A stretch of DNA of 7,924 bases, from positions 1-7,924 of the forward strand of contig JAISZM010000124.1 in NCBI GenBank assembly GCA_031269205.1, read 5' to 3'. This document shows, one piece after another, positions 1-5,922 of the stretch (its first letter is position 1; every line of letters begins with the position of its first letter). The DNA comes from Eubacteriales Family XIII. Incertae Sedis bacterium. Lineage in GTDB: Bacteria > Bacillota > Clostridia > Peptostreptococcales > Anaerovoracaceae. The translations under genes and the position numbers were made by a program. The notes below the pieces were generated by a model, which had not been told where the DNA came from, searched no databases, and saw only the letters and a list, made by a program, of their open reading frames with translations.

Positions 1-186
1 ATCGAAGTGAAGATGCCGGAGAAGGATATCGACGCTGCGGCGAAAAATCTGATTGCATTAAAAGATAAACTCGCCGATTCGGTAAGTGAGCGCTGTGCGT
101 TTCTTGCAGTCGTTACATCAGGTAAGGCTTCTTATTTGCGTCCTGACGGTGTGCGCGTCATATCGCTGGGGCATCTTGGGGTATAA
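1..186 (+). CDS. C-terminal end of an AAA/DUF4143-type ATPase (5' end outside window)
   Basis: Frame 1 is open from the first base to a TAA at 184-186, giving 61 residues with no start in view. The segment begins IEVKMPEKDIDAAAKNL and ends with a pattern of the type SYLRPDGVRVISLGHLGV. This matches the usual end of bacterial and archaeal ATP-binding proteins with an N-terminal AAA domain and a C-terminal DUF4143 nuclease-like domain. In these proteins an I-E-(I/V)-K strand is followed by a helix with A-K-N-L, then a strand with an L-x-V-(V/L)-T motif, and finally a G-V-x-V-(I/V)-P-L-G-like ending. These proteins are common accessory genes of uncertain cellular role. Nothing can be said of the Walker motifs, which lie upstream. 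The decayed DNA after it makes it possible that this too is a remnant. The family assignment rests on recognition of a short tail. Confidence 0.6.
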   Translation: MEVKMPEKDIDAAAKNLIALKDKLADSVSERCAFLAVVTSGKASYLRPDGVRVISLGHLGV

Positions 187-192
187 TACTGA

Positions 193-317
193 GCGGACAG
201 CGTGGTCGCGCACTACGCGAACCGCGCGAAGGCGGGTGCGGCGATCGTGACCTGCATGGGCATCAACAACAAGACGCGCGTTACGGGGATTTCGGACATC
301 GACGAGTTTGATTGGGC
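193..317 (+). pseudogene. Remnant resembling the N-terminal region of an Old Yellow Enzyme (NADH:flavin oxidoreductase)
   Basis: After a TGA at 190-192, frame 1 reads ADSVVAHYANRAKAGAAIV and continues TCMGINN, ending near DEFDW at 303-317. This resembles the stretch of Old Yellow Enzyme family proteins where (V/I)-x-x-Y-x-x-R-A-x-G-G-x-(A/G)-L-(I/V) leads from the first helix into beta strand 2 of the flavin-binding barrel. There is no plausible start and no ribosome binding site at the GTG at 202. After about 40 codons the reading turns into low-complexity Arg/Cys/Ser residues unlike any oxidoreductase, although the frame stays open to 483. The rest of the roughly 350-650 residue enzyme is missing. 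I read it as a broken internal fragment of a lost gene. A real small ORF at 202-483 is the less likely alternative. Confidence 0.45.
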
Positions 318-483
318 GGTGCGACCTTGTTTGCGTTCACCGCGCCGGGGCATACTTACCTGCATAAACAGTCACTCAAACCTTAGGTGGGATTCTTCCA
401 TCTTGACGGGTGGCATTATAAAGTGGCAGAATGTACAGGTAAGACAAAAGTCTTTACTAACTAAAGCAAAGAAAAAATATTAA
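312..483. other. Non-genic stretch before the alcohol dehydrogenase gene, with fragmentary open frames
   Basis: No convincing intact gene is seen here. Frame 3 from 312 reads LGGATLFAFTAPGHTYLHKQ up to a TAG at 384-386, then continues with VGFFHLDGWHYKVAECTGK to a TAA at 462-464. Both halves look protein-like, but I do not recognise them. The composition becomes A-rich after 440. The promoter of the downstream alcohol dehydrogenase should lie in this stretch. A TTGACG at 403-408 and a TATAAA at 417-422 are present, but they are only 8 bases apart, so they do not form a standard pair. The stretch is best seen as decayed coding DNA plus the leader of the next gene. Confidence 0.4.
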
Positions 484-488
484 GGAAC

Positions 489-495
489 AAGGAGG
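489..495 (+). promoter_or_regulatory. Strong ribosome binding site that fixes the adh start
   Basis: AAGGAGG lies 8 bases before the ATG at 504. A TTG in the same frame at 498 is only 2 bases from it and is too close to be used, so the ATG at 504 is chosen. Confidence 0.8.
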
Positions 496-503
496 AATTG
501 GTT

Positions 504-1571
504 ATGGGAAAAATGAAAGGTTTGGCGATGTTGGGGTTCGATCAAATAGGTTGGATCGAAAAGGATGTTCCGAAAGTCGGGCCGATGGACGCGCTCTGCA
601 AGCCGCTCGCGATATCGCCGTGTACGTCGGACGTGCATACCGTATGGGAGAAGGCGCTCGGTGAGCGGCACGACCTGATACTCGGTCATGAGGCGTCCGC
701 GGAGGTCGTAGAGGTCGGCCCGCTCGTAAAGGATTTCAAGGTCGGTGATAAGGTCATCGTTCCGGCCATCACGCCCGACTGGGAGGCGGTGGAATCCCAA
801 GCCGGATATTCACAACACTCGGGCGGTATGCTGAACGGATGGAAATTCTCCAATATAAAGGACGGCACGTTCGCGGAATACTTCCACGTCAATCAGGCCG
901 ACGGAAATCTCGCGCACCTGCCCGATGACATAAACATCGAAGATGCGGTCATGCTGTCGGACATGGTTCCCACGGGATTCCACGGCGCGAACAACGCGGA
1001 GGTCGAATACGGCGACACGGTCGTCGTTATCGGCATAGGCCCGGTGGGACTCATGGCCGTGGCCGGATCGGTTCTGCGCGGCGCCGGCAGAGTGTTCGGC
1101 GTCGGCTCCAGGAAGAAATGTCAGGAGGTTGCGGAATACTACGGCGCCACGGATTTGGTCAATTACCGGGATGGGGATATCGTCGAGCAGATCACCGAAT
1201 CGATGAACGGCAAGCCCGTCGACAAGGTCATCCTTGCGGGCGGCGGTCTTGAAACCTTCGACCAAGCGGTCAGGCTCGTGAAGCCCGGCGGCATCGTTTC
1301 TAACATAAACTATCTCGGTACGGGCGACTATATCAAAATACCGAGGGTCGAATGGGGTCTCGGCATGGGCCATATCAGGATCACCGGAGGACTCATGCCG
1401 GGAGGAAGGAAAAACATGGAGTATCTCGCGAGAGTGCTTCAACACGGCAGGCTTGATGTCAGTCCTATGCTCACGCACAGATACAGCAGGCTGGAAGACC
1501 TTGAGGAAGCCCTTCTCCTCATGAAGGACAAACCGAAAGACCTGATTAAGCCTGTTGTAACGGTCGCCTGA
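504..1571 (+). CDS. adh: NADP-dependent secondary-alcohol (isopropanol-type) dehydrogenase, zinc MDR family
   Basis: A cytoplasmic medium-chain dehydrogenase that interconverts secondary alcohols such as 2-propanol or 2-butanol with ketones. The 355 residues match the T. brockii / C. beijerinckii enzymes in length and along the whole chain (start MKGLAMLG, then SPCTSD, GHEA, TPDW, and near the end ALLLMKDKPKDLIK). The single catalytic zinc site is complete: Cys40, His62, Glu63 and Asp153 correspond to Cys37, His59, Glu60 and Asp150 of the Thermoanaerobacter enzyme. As in that family, the four-Cys structural zinc loop is absent. The Rossmann motif GIGPVG is at 177-182. Gly201-Ser202-Arg203 and Tyr221 match the residues that bind the NADP 2'-phosphate, so NADPH preference is expected. 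The gene stands alone, with remnants on both sides and no partner gene. It may supply NADP turnover or solvent formation in fermentation. Physiological substrate is inferred from family only. Confidence 0.95.
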   Translation: MGKMKGLAMLGFDQIGWIEKDVPKVGPMDALCKPLAISPCTSDVHTVWEKALGERHDLILGHEASAEVVEVGPLVKDFKVGDKVIVPAITPDWEAVESQAGYSQHSGGMLNGWKFSNIKDGTFAEYFHVNQADGNLAHLPDDINIEDAVMLSDMVPTGFHGANNAEVEYGDTVVVIGIGPVGLMAVAGSVLRGAGRVFGVGSRKKCQEVAEYYGATDLVNYRDGDIVEQITESMNGKPVDKVILAGGGLETFDQAVRLVKPGGIVSNINYLGTGDYIKIPRVEWGLGMGHIRITGGLMPGGRKNMEYLARVLQHGRLDVSPMLTHRYSRLEDLEEALLLMKDKPKDLIKPVVTVA

Positions 1572-1606
1572 ATCAAGAGAGGGCTATCGTTTTTATGTTC
1601 CATTCG

Positions 1607-1635
1607 TCAACCTGTCGGAAATTCCGACAGGTTGA
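1607..1635. repeat. Perfect 14-bp inverted repeat with a 1-base centre
   Basis: TCAACCTGTCGGAA at 1607-1620 is followed by a single A and then by its exact reverse complement at 1622-1635. As RNA it would fold into a long hairpin just downstream of adh. Neither side has a T-run, so it is not a textbook Rho-independent terminator, though it could slow decay or cause pausing after adh. A second inverted repeat, TTGATATGAC (1632-1641) with GTCATATCAA (1679-1688), shares its right end. A role as a transposon end, an operator or an mRNA stabiliser is possible. The structure is certain, the function unknown. Confidence 0.7.
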
Positions 1636-1794
1636 TATGACACGTCCGCCGGAAACAAGGACGAGACGCGCAAGTCACGTCATATCAATCTGATAGCGGA
1701 CTACGAGCGTGGCGGCAAGCCGGTTTCGCAGTGGTGCGAGAAAGTCGGCTGCACATTAAATTTGGTTAATTTGTCGGTTTTCAAGTTCCGTTAA
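1636..1794 (+). pseudogene. Remnant resembling the first ORF (TnpA-like) of an IS66-family insertion sequence
   Basis: The frame opened after a TGA at 1633-1635 reads through DETRKSRHINLIADYERGG, then KPVSQWCEKVGC (ending 1752), to a TAA at 1792-1794. A short helix followed by G-x-(P/S)-V-x-(Q/E)-W-C is typical of the N-terminal helix-turn-helix of the small accessory protein of IS66-type elements, where 'SGLSVREWC'-like sequences are followed by a TFYYW motif. Here that motif is absent: the sequence after GC turns AT-rich and no longer resembles the family. There is no start codon, and the transposase and TnpB genes are absent. It is a truncated scar. The assignment rests on a short match. 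Confidence 0.5.
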
Positions 1795-1796
1795 GG

Positions 1797-1823
1797 TTGA
1801 ATTAATAACATCGGTATGATAAT
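1797..1823 (+). promoter_or_regulatory. Weak candidate promoter for the ftsH transcript
   Basis: TTGAAT at 1797-1802 and GATAAT at 1818-1823 resemble -35 and -10 boxes, but the spacing is 15 bases, shorter than the ideal 17. An overlapping TAATAT at 1820-1825 gives 17 bases with a poorer match. It is the most AT-rich part of the gap and lies about 85 bases before ftsH. This is inference from consensus only. Confidence 0.3.
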
Positions 1824-1906
1824 ATTTTCACATTGCGCCGTTGCCAAATGACTGGCGCGGGTTTCCCTTTGTTTAGCATGGGGCATCGGTATAGGAGTAT
1901 CCTGAT

Positions 1907-4060
1907 TTGAAAAGAGCAGCAGCGAGAAATGTCATCTTTTACATACTGATCATAGCGATCGTCGTCGTGATTGCGTTTGTTTGGAGGGGCGCTTCTACCG
2001 ATGAAAAACCGAAAGAAGTTAAGGTTTCTGAAGTTGTCCAGGAATTGAAGAACAAGAACGTAAAGAGTATAGAATTCGCGGACGATAACGGCATCACGGC
2101 GATCCTGAAAAACAAGAATGAAATAGTCAGTCCTTCGTCATACCTCTACAATGCGTGGCTTACAGAGACCTATGTCGGGCCGCAGATGGCGTCGGGCGAC
2201 ATCGAAGCCTCGGAGAAGCCGTCGAGCGGCAATGTTCTCATGACGCTGTTGCCGACCCTGCTCATGGTGGCTTTCCTCGTGTTCTTCATGTATATGATCA
2301 TGAACAACGGCGCGGGTGGCGGCGGCAAGGTCATGCAGTTCGGACGTAGCCGCGCGCGCATACACAAGGAGGGCGATGGCAAGAAGGTCACCTTTGAGGA
2401 CGTGGCGGGACTCGATGAGGAGAAGGAGGAACTGACCGAAGTCGTCGATTTCCTGAAAAACCCGAAGAAGTACAACGAACTCGGCGCGCGCATACCGAAG
2501 GGCATATTGCTTGTCGGGCCTCCGGGTACGGGCAAGACCTATATATCCAAAGCCGCGGCCGGGGAGGCGGATGTGCCTTTCTTCACCATTTCGGGTTCCG
2601 ACTTCGTCGAGATGTTCGTCGGTGTCGGCGCCTCTCGCGTGCGCGATTTGTTTGAGCAGGCGAAGAAGAACTCGCCGTGCATCATCTTCATCGACGAGAT
2701 TGACGCAGTCGGCAGAAGGCGCGGGGCGGGCCTGGGCGGCGGCCACGATGAACGCGAGCAGACGCTGAACCAGCTGCTCGTCGAGATGGATGGTTTCGGC
2801 GAGAACTCGGGCATCGTTATCCTCGCTGCCACGAACAGGCCTGACATCCTGGATCCGGCGTTGCTCCGGCCGGGGCGCTTTGACCGACAGGTCGTCATAG
2901 GCATTCCGGATATCAAAGGGCGCGAGGCAATTTTCCGCGTCCATTCGAGAAACAAACCGCTGGGCGACGAGGTGGACGCGAAGGTGCTTGCTCGCCGGAC
3001 GCCGGGATTCACGCCGGCGGACATAGAGAACATGCTGAACGAGGCGGCGCTCTTGACGGCGCGGCGCAACGGCCGCACTATCCGCATGGACGAGATAGAG
3101 GCGGCCATTACGAAGGTCATCGCGGGACCCGAGAAAAAGAGCCGCGTCATCTCGGACAAGGAGCGCAGATTAACGGCCTTCCACGAGGCGGGGCACGCCG
3201 TCGTCGCCCACTCGCTGCCGAATACGGATCCCGTCCATCAGATCACGATCATACCCCACGGCATGGCCGGCGGCTTCACCATGACGCTGCCGAAAGAGGA
3301 CAAATATTATGGTACGAAGACGGAGATGCAGGAGGAGATTGTGCATCTGCTCGGTGGACGCGCGGCGGAGAAGGTGACGCTCGACGACATCAGCACGGGC
3401 GCGAGCAACGACATCATGCGCGCGACGGACATAGCGCGCAATATGGTGACGAAGTACGGCTTCAGCGACAAACTCGGCCTCGTCAATTATAGCGCGGCAG
3501 ACGAGGTCTTTCTTGGCAAGGACTTCACGACGCACAAGAATTATTCCGAAGAGATAGCTTCCGAGATAGACGAAGAGATCAAGGCTATCATCGACGAATC
3601 ATTTTCGATGGCTATAAAGATACTTACGAAGAACAAGGATAAGCTCGAGGTCGTCGCCGGGGCGCTGCTCGAGATAGAAACGCTCGACGGCGAACAGTTC
3701 GAGGCGCTGTACTCGGGATCCCTGACGCTTGAAGAACTCCGTAAACAGATAAAGGACGAGGAAAAGGACATCAGGGCTAAAAACGAAGCCGAGGCCGCGG
3801 AGACCGAACTCCTCCTGAAGGAAGCGGAACTTGAAGAAGCGGAAGATGGGGATTATTACGACGACGGATACGAAGAAAACCTGGATGGGGCTGACGTTGA
3901 GGGACAGTCGGGCGACCGCATAGGTTCCGGCGATGAGACGGAAGGCGACGGGAACGTGTGGATGGTCGAACGCCCCGAACCGGTGAAAAAGCCCGCCCGA
4001 AAGACCGTAAAAAAGACTCCGAAGCGAATAGACAAAAAGGATAATGAGAATGACGAATGA
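1907..4060 (+). CDS. ftsH: ATP-dependent zinc metalloprotease FtsH with an extended charged C-terminal tail
   Basis: A membrane-bound AAA+ protease that forms hexamers, extracts damaged or regulated membrane and cytoplasmic proteins and degrades them. The start is TTG, set 9 bases after AGGAG at 1893-1897. No ATG in frame precedes it, and the protein begins correctly with a short basic N-terminus. Transmembrane helix 1 spans about residues 8-26, the extracytoplasmic domain 27-109, helix 2 about 110-132, followed by a Gly-rich linker. The AAA module has Walker A GPPGTGKT (204-211), Walker B IIFIDEID (259-266), the pore motif FVG (237-239), sensor Asn310 and arginine fingers Arg321 and Arg324. 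The protease has HEAGH (426-430), and Asp502 in the TGASND motif is the likely third zinc ligand, so it should be active. At 717 residues it is longer than the usual 610-650. The extra part is acidic (about 618-690) and then Lys-rich (691-717). The tail overlaps the next gene by 11 bases. Confidence 0.97.
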   Translation: MKRAAARNVIFYILIIAIVVVIAFVWRGASTDEKPKEVKVSEVVQELKNKNVKSIEFADDNGITAILKNKNEIVSPSSYLYNAWLTETYVGPQMASGDIEASEKPSSGNVLMTLLPTLLMVAFLVFFMYMIMNNGAGGGGKVMQFGRSRARIHKEGDGKKVTFEDVAGLDEEKEELTEVVDFLKNPKKYNELGARIPKGILLVGPPGTGKTYISKAAAGEADVPFFTISGSDFVEMFVGVGASRVRDLFEQAKKNSPCIIFIDEIDAVGRRRGAGLGGGHDEREQTLNQLLVEMDGFGENSGIVILAATNRPDILDPALLRPGRFDRQVVIGIPDIKGREAIFRVHSRNKPLGDEVDAKVLARRTPGFTPADIENMLNEAALLTARRNGRTIRMDEIEAAITKVIAGPEKKSRVISDKERRLTAFHEAGHAVVAHSLPNTDPVHQITIIPHGMAGGFTMTLPKEDKYYGTKTEMQEEIVHLLGGRAAEKVTLDDISTGASNDIMRATDIARNMVTKYGFSDKLGLVNYSAADEVFLGKDFTTHKNYSEEIASEIDEEIKAIIDESFSMAIKILTKNKDKLEVVAGALLEIETLDGEQFEALYSGSLTLEELRKQIKDEEKDIRAKNEAEAAETELLLKEAELEEAEDGDYYDDGYEENLDGADVEGQSGDRIGSGDETEGDGNVWMVERPEPVKKPARKTVKKTPKRIDKKDNENDE

Positions 4061-5597
4061 AAAATCGGAAGCACTGAGAAAGAATAAAGCTGAAATCGCC
4101 CTTGGCGGCGGCCAGAAGAGAATCGACAAACAGCATGAATCGGGCAAGCTCACGGCGCGGGAACGCCTCGAATTATTTTTCGACAAGGGGACGTTCACGG
4201 AAATCGACGTGTTTGTTTCCCATCGGTCGAGCAATTTCGACATGCCGAACGTACACGCGCCCGGAGACGGGGTCGTGTCGGGTTACGGCAACGTCAACGG
4301 ACGGCTCGTGTTCGCGTACGCTCAGGACTTCACGGTGCTCGGCGGCTCGCTCGGCGAGTATCACGCGGAGAAGATCGTGAAGACCCAGAAGATGGCGCTG
4401 AAGATGGGCGCGCCCATAGTCGGCATGAACGACAGCGGGGGCGCGCGCATACAGGAGGGCGTGAACGCGCTCTCGGGTTACGGCAAGATATTCTACAACA
4501 ACACGATAGCGAGCGGCGTCGTGCCGCAGATATCCGTGATAATGGGACCGTGCGCGGGCGGCGCCGTGTACAGCCCGGCTATCACGGACTTCATCTTCAT
4601 GGTTGACGGCACGAGCAAGATGTTCATCACGGGGCCGCAGGTCATCAAGGCGGTCACGGGAGAGGACGTCTCGGACGAGACGCTCGGCGGCGCCATGACG
4701 CACAACAGCGTGAGCGGCGTCGCGCACTTCATCGGAAAGGATGATGAGGATACCATCGCGCAGGTCAAGGATTTGCTGTCATATCTGCCCTCGAACAACC
4801 TCGAGGTCGCGCCGCAGAGGCAGGCGTCCGACGACGTGAACCGATTGATCCCCGAGCTGAACGACATCATCCCCGAAAGTCCGAACAAGGGTTACGACGT
4901 GTACGACGTCGTCAAGGCCATCGCGGACGACGGCAGGTATCTCGATGTGGCGAAGCATTACGCGAAGAATATAGTCACGTGTTTCATCAGGCTCGCCGGA
5001 AGCACGGTGGGCGTCATAGCGAATCAGCCGAAGGTTGCGGCGGGATGTCTGGACATCAACGCGTCGGACAAAGCGGCGCGTTTCGTCAGGCGTTGCGACG
5101 CGTTCAATATCCCGCTGCTGAACATCGTCGACGTACCGGGGTTCCTGCCCGGCGTCGGTCAGGAGACGGGCGGCATCATCCGTCACGGCGCGAAACTGCT
5201 CTACGCCTATTGCGAGGCCACCGTGCCGAAGGTCACGATGATACTCCGCAAGGCCTACGGCGGCGCGTACATCGCCATGTGCAACAAGGAACTCGGCGCC
5301 GACCTCGTGTTCGCGTGGCCGTCCGCGGAGATCGCGGTCATGGGCGCGGACGGCGCGGCGAACATCGTGTTCCGTAAGGACATCAAGAACGCCGACGATC
5401 CCATCGCGAAGCGAGCGGAGAAGGTCGCCGAGTACGAGGAAAAGTTCAACAATCCCTATCGTGCGGCCGAGATGGGCTATGTCGAGGACATCATAGAACC
5501 TTCGCAGTCGAGGCAGCGGCTCGTCGGCGCTTTCGACATGCTCGAGTCCAAGCGCGAGAGCCTACCCGCGAAGAAGCACGGGAATATCCCACTGTAG
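4050..5597 (+). CDS. mmdA: Carboxyltransferase subunit of a biotin-dependent acyl-CoA decarboxylase/carboxylase (methylmalonyl-CoA decarboxylase alpha type)
   Basis: It transfers CO2 between an acyl-CoA, probably methylmalonyl-CoA, and biotin on the carrier protein encoded two genes downstream. The 515 residues cover the whole crotonase-like N- and C-domain pair of the PccB/MmdA family. Seen are GGGQKRIDKQH and LTARERL at the N-terminus, the N-domain oxyanion motifs SGGARIQEG (129-137) and GPCAGGAVYSP (166-176), and the C-domain motifs DVPGFLPGVGQE (361-372) and RKAYGGAYIAM (400-410). Ile408 occupies the position that is Asp422 in Streptomyces propionyl-CoA carboxylase, an acyl-CoA selectivity site. 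Ile is as I recall it in decarboxylase alpha subunits. Two in-frame ATGs exist, at 4044 and 4050. AGGA at 4038-4041 lies 2 and 8 bases away respectively, so 4050 is preferred. The gene starts inside ftsH, suggesting translational coupling. Propionyl-CoA carboxylase is the main alternative. Confidence 0.85.
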   Translation: MTNEKSEALRKNKAEIALGGGQKRIDKQHESGKLTARERLELFFDKGTFTEIDVFVSHRSSNFDMPNVHAPGDGVVSGYGNVNGRLVFAYAQDFTVLGGSLGEYHAEKIVKTQKMALKMGAPIVGMNDSGGARIQEGVNALSGYGKIFYNNTIASGVVPQISVIMGPCAGGAVYSPAITDFIFMVDGTSKMFITGPQVIKAVTGEDVSDETLGGAMTHNSVSGVAHFIGKDDEDTIAQVKDLLSYLPSNNLEVAPQRQASDDVNRLIPELNDIIPESPNKGYDVYDVVKAIADDGRYLDVAKHYAKNIVTCFIRLAGSTVGVIANQPKVAAGCLDINASDKAARFVRRCDAFNIPLLNIVDVPGFLPGVGQETGGIIRHGAKLLYAYCEATVPKVTMILRKAYGGAYIAMCNKELGADLVFAWPSAEIAVMGADGAANIVFRKDIKNADDPIAKRAEKVAEYEEKFNNPYRAAEMGYVEDIIEPSQSRQRLVGAFDMLESKRESLPAKKHGNIPL

Positions 5598-5607
5598 GGA
5601 GGGCGTC

Positions 5608-5880
5608 ATGGGTTTTTTCAAGAAGAAAAAAAAGAAGGAAGCCGCGGCGGTTGCAACAGCGGGCGCGATGAACGGAGAACTGCTCGCCGTGCTCGGAGCG
5701 GCCGTGGCCGCTTCGCGGTCGGATGAGCACGTAGCTGTTATAGCGGCCGCGCTTGCGGCCTACGAGGACAGCGGCGCGTCGAGCGATCTGTACATCAGGA
5801 AGATAGACAGAACGGCGGGCGTCGTTCCCGCGTGGGGCGTCATGGGCAACAGAGAACAAATAGCGACGAGAATGTTTTGA
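5608..5880 (+). CDS. Small delta/gamma-like (OadG-type) subunit of the decarboxylase complex, lacking a membrane anchor
   Basis: A 90-residue protein. It opens with MGFF and six lysines, followed by an Ala-rich segment and the pattern DEHVAVIAAALAAYEDSG (39-56), and ends with PAWGVMGNREQIATRMF. The V-A-V-I-A-A-A-(I/L)-A-A-Y helix and the closing W-x-x-x-G-R/N pattern are characteristic of the C-terminal part of methylmalonyl-CoA and oxaloacetate decarboxylase delta/gamma subunits. These hold the complex together and bind the carboxyltransferase. In Veillonella-type proteins a transmembrane helix and a Pro/Ala linker come first. Here there is no hydrophobic span before the lysines and no room for one, since the previous gene ends 10 bases upstream. 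The ribosome binding site AGGGAGG (5596-5602) overlaps that gene's TAG stop. Position between the carboxyltransferase and biotin carrier supports the role. The protein is probably cytoplasmic. Confidence 0.7.
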   Translation: MGFFKKKKKKEAAAVATAGAMNGELLAVLGAAVAASRSDEHVAVIAAALAAYEDSGASSDLYIRKIDRTAGVVPAWGVMGNREQIATRMF

Positions 5881-5910
5881 AGAGACGAGAACCAAAAGAA
5901 TATCTTTACT

Positions 5911-5915
5911 GGAGG
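5911..5915 (+). promoter_or_regulatory. Ribosome binding site deciding the biotin carrier start
   Basis: GGAGG is 1 base from an ATG at 5917 but 7 bases from the in-frame ATG at 5923. The second ATG is therefore the likely start. Confidence 0.65.
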
Positions 5916-5922
5916 AATGAGC

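Larger units (their letters stand above)
1572..1906. other. 335-base intergenic region between adh and ftsH
   Basis: It holds no intact gene. In order it contains a perfect palindrome (1607-1635), a remnant resembling an IS66 first ORF (about 1636-1794), an AT-rich stretch with a weak candidate promoter (1797-1823), a short inverted repeat GCGCC/GGCGC (1835-1839 and 1854-1858, 14-base loop) and the ribosome binding site of ftsH. No stem followed by a clear T-run is seen, so no standard intrinsic terminator for adh can be named. The last inverted repeat is followed by the T-rich run 1861-1873, but its 5-bp stem is too short to call. Confidence 0.6.

Noticed and set aside
403..422. TTGACG and TATAAA as a promoter for adh
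   Set aside because: The boxes are only 8 bases apart, far from the 16-18 needed, and no better pair was seen.
202..483. A 93-codon open frame starting with GTG as a real small gene
   Set aside because: There is no ribosome binding site, only the first 40 codons resemble a protein family, and that family is much longer, so a remnant is the better reading.
1835..1873. GCGCC/GGCGC inverted repeat followed by a T-rich run as an adh terminator or ftsH attenuator
   Set aside because: The stem is only 5 bp with a 14-base loop and the T-run is interrupted, so it does not meet the usual pattern.
2138..2944. Long reverse-strand open frames opposite ftsH, the carboxyltransferase and coaX
   Set aside because: They are shadows of GC-rich codons in genes with complete family motifs on the + strand; their translations are Arg- or Ser-rich with no recognisable domain.
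5628..5634. A AAA AAG in frame inside the lysine run of the small subunit, the same heptamer as the dnaX -1 frameshift site, with a strong purine-rich ribosome binding sequence upstream
   Set aside because: The -1 frame after it gives a short Arg/Gly-rich product ending at a TGA after about 30 codons and resembles nothing useful. No downstream stem was clearly placed for stimulation, and the zero frame alone gives the conserved domain.
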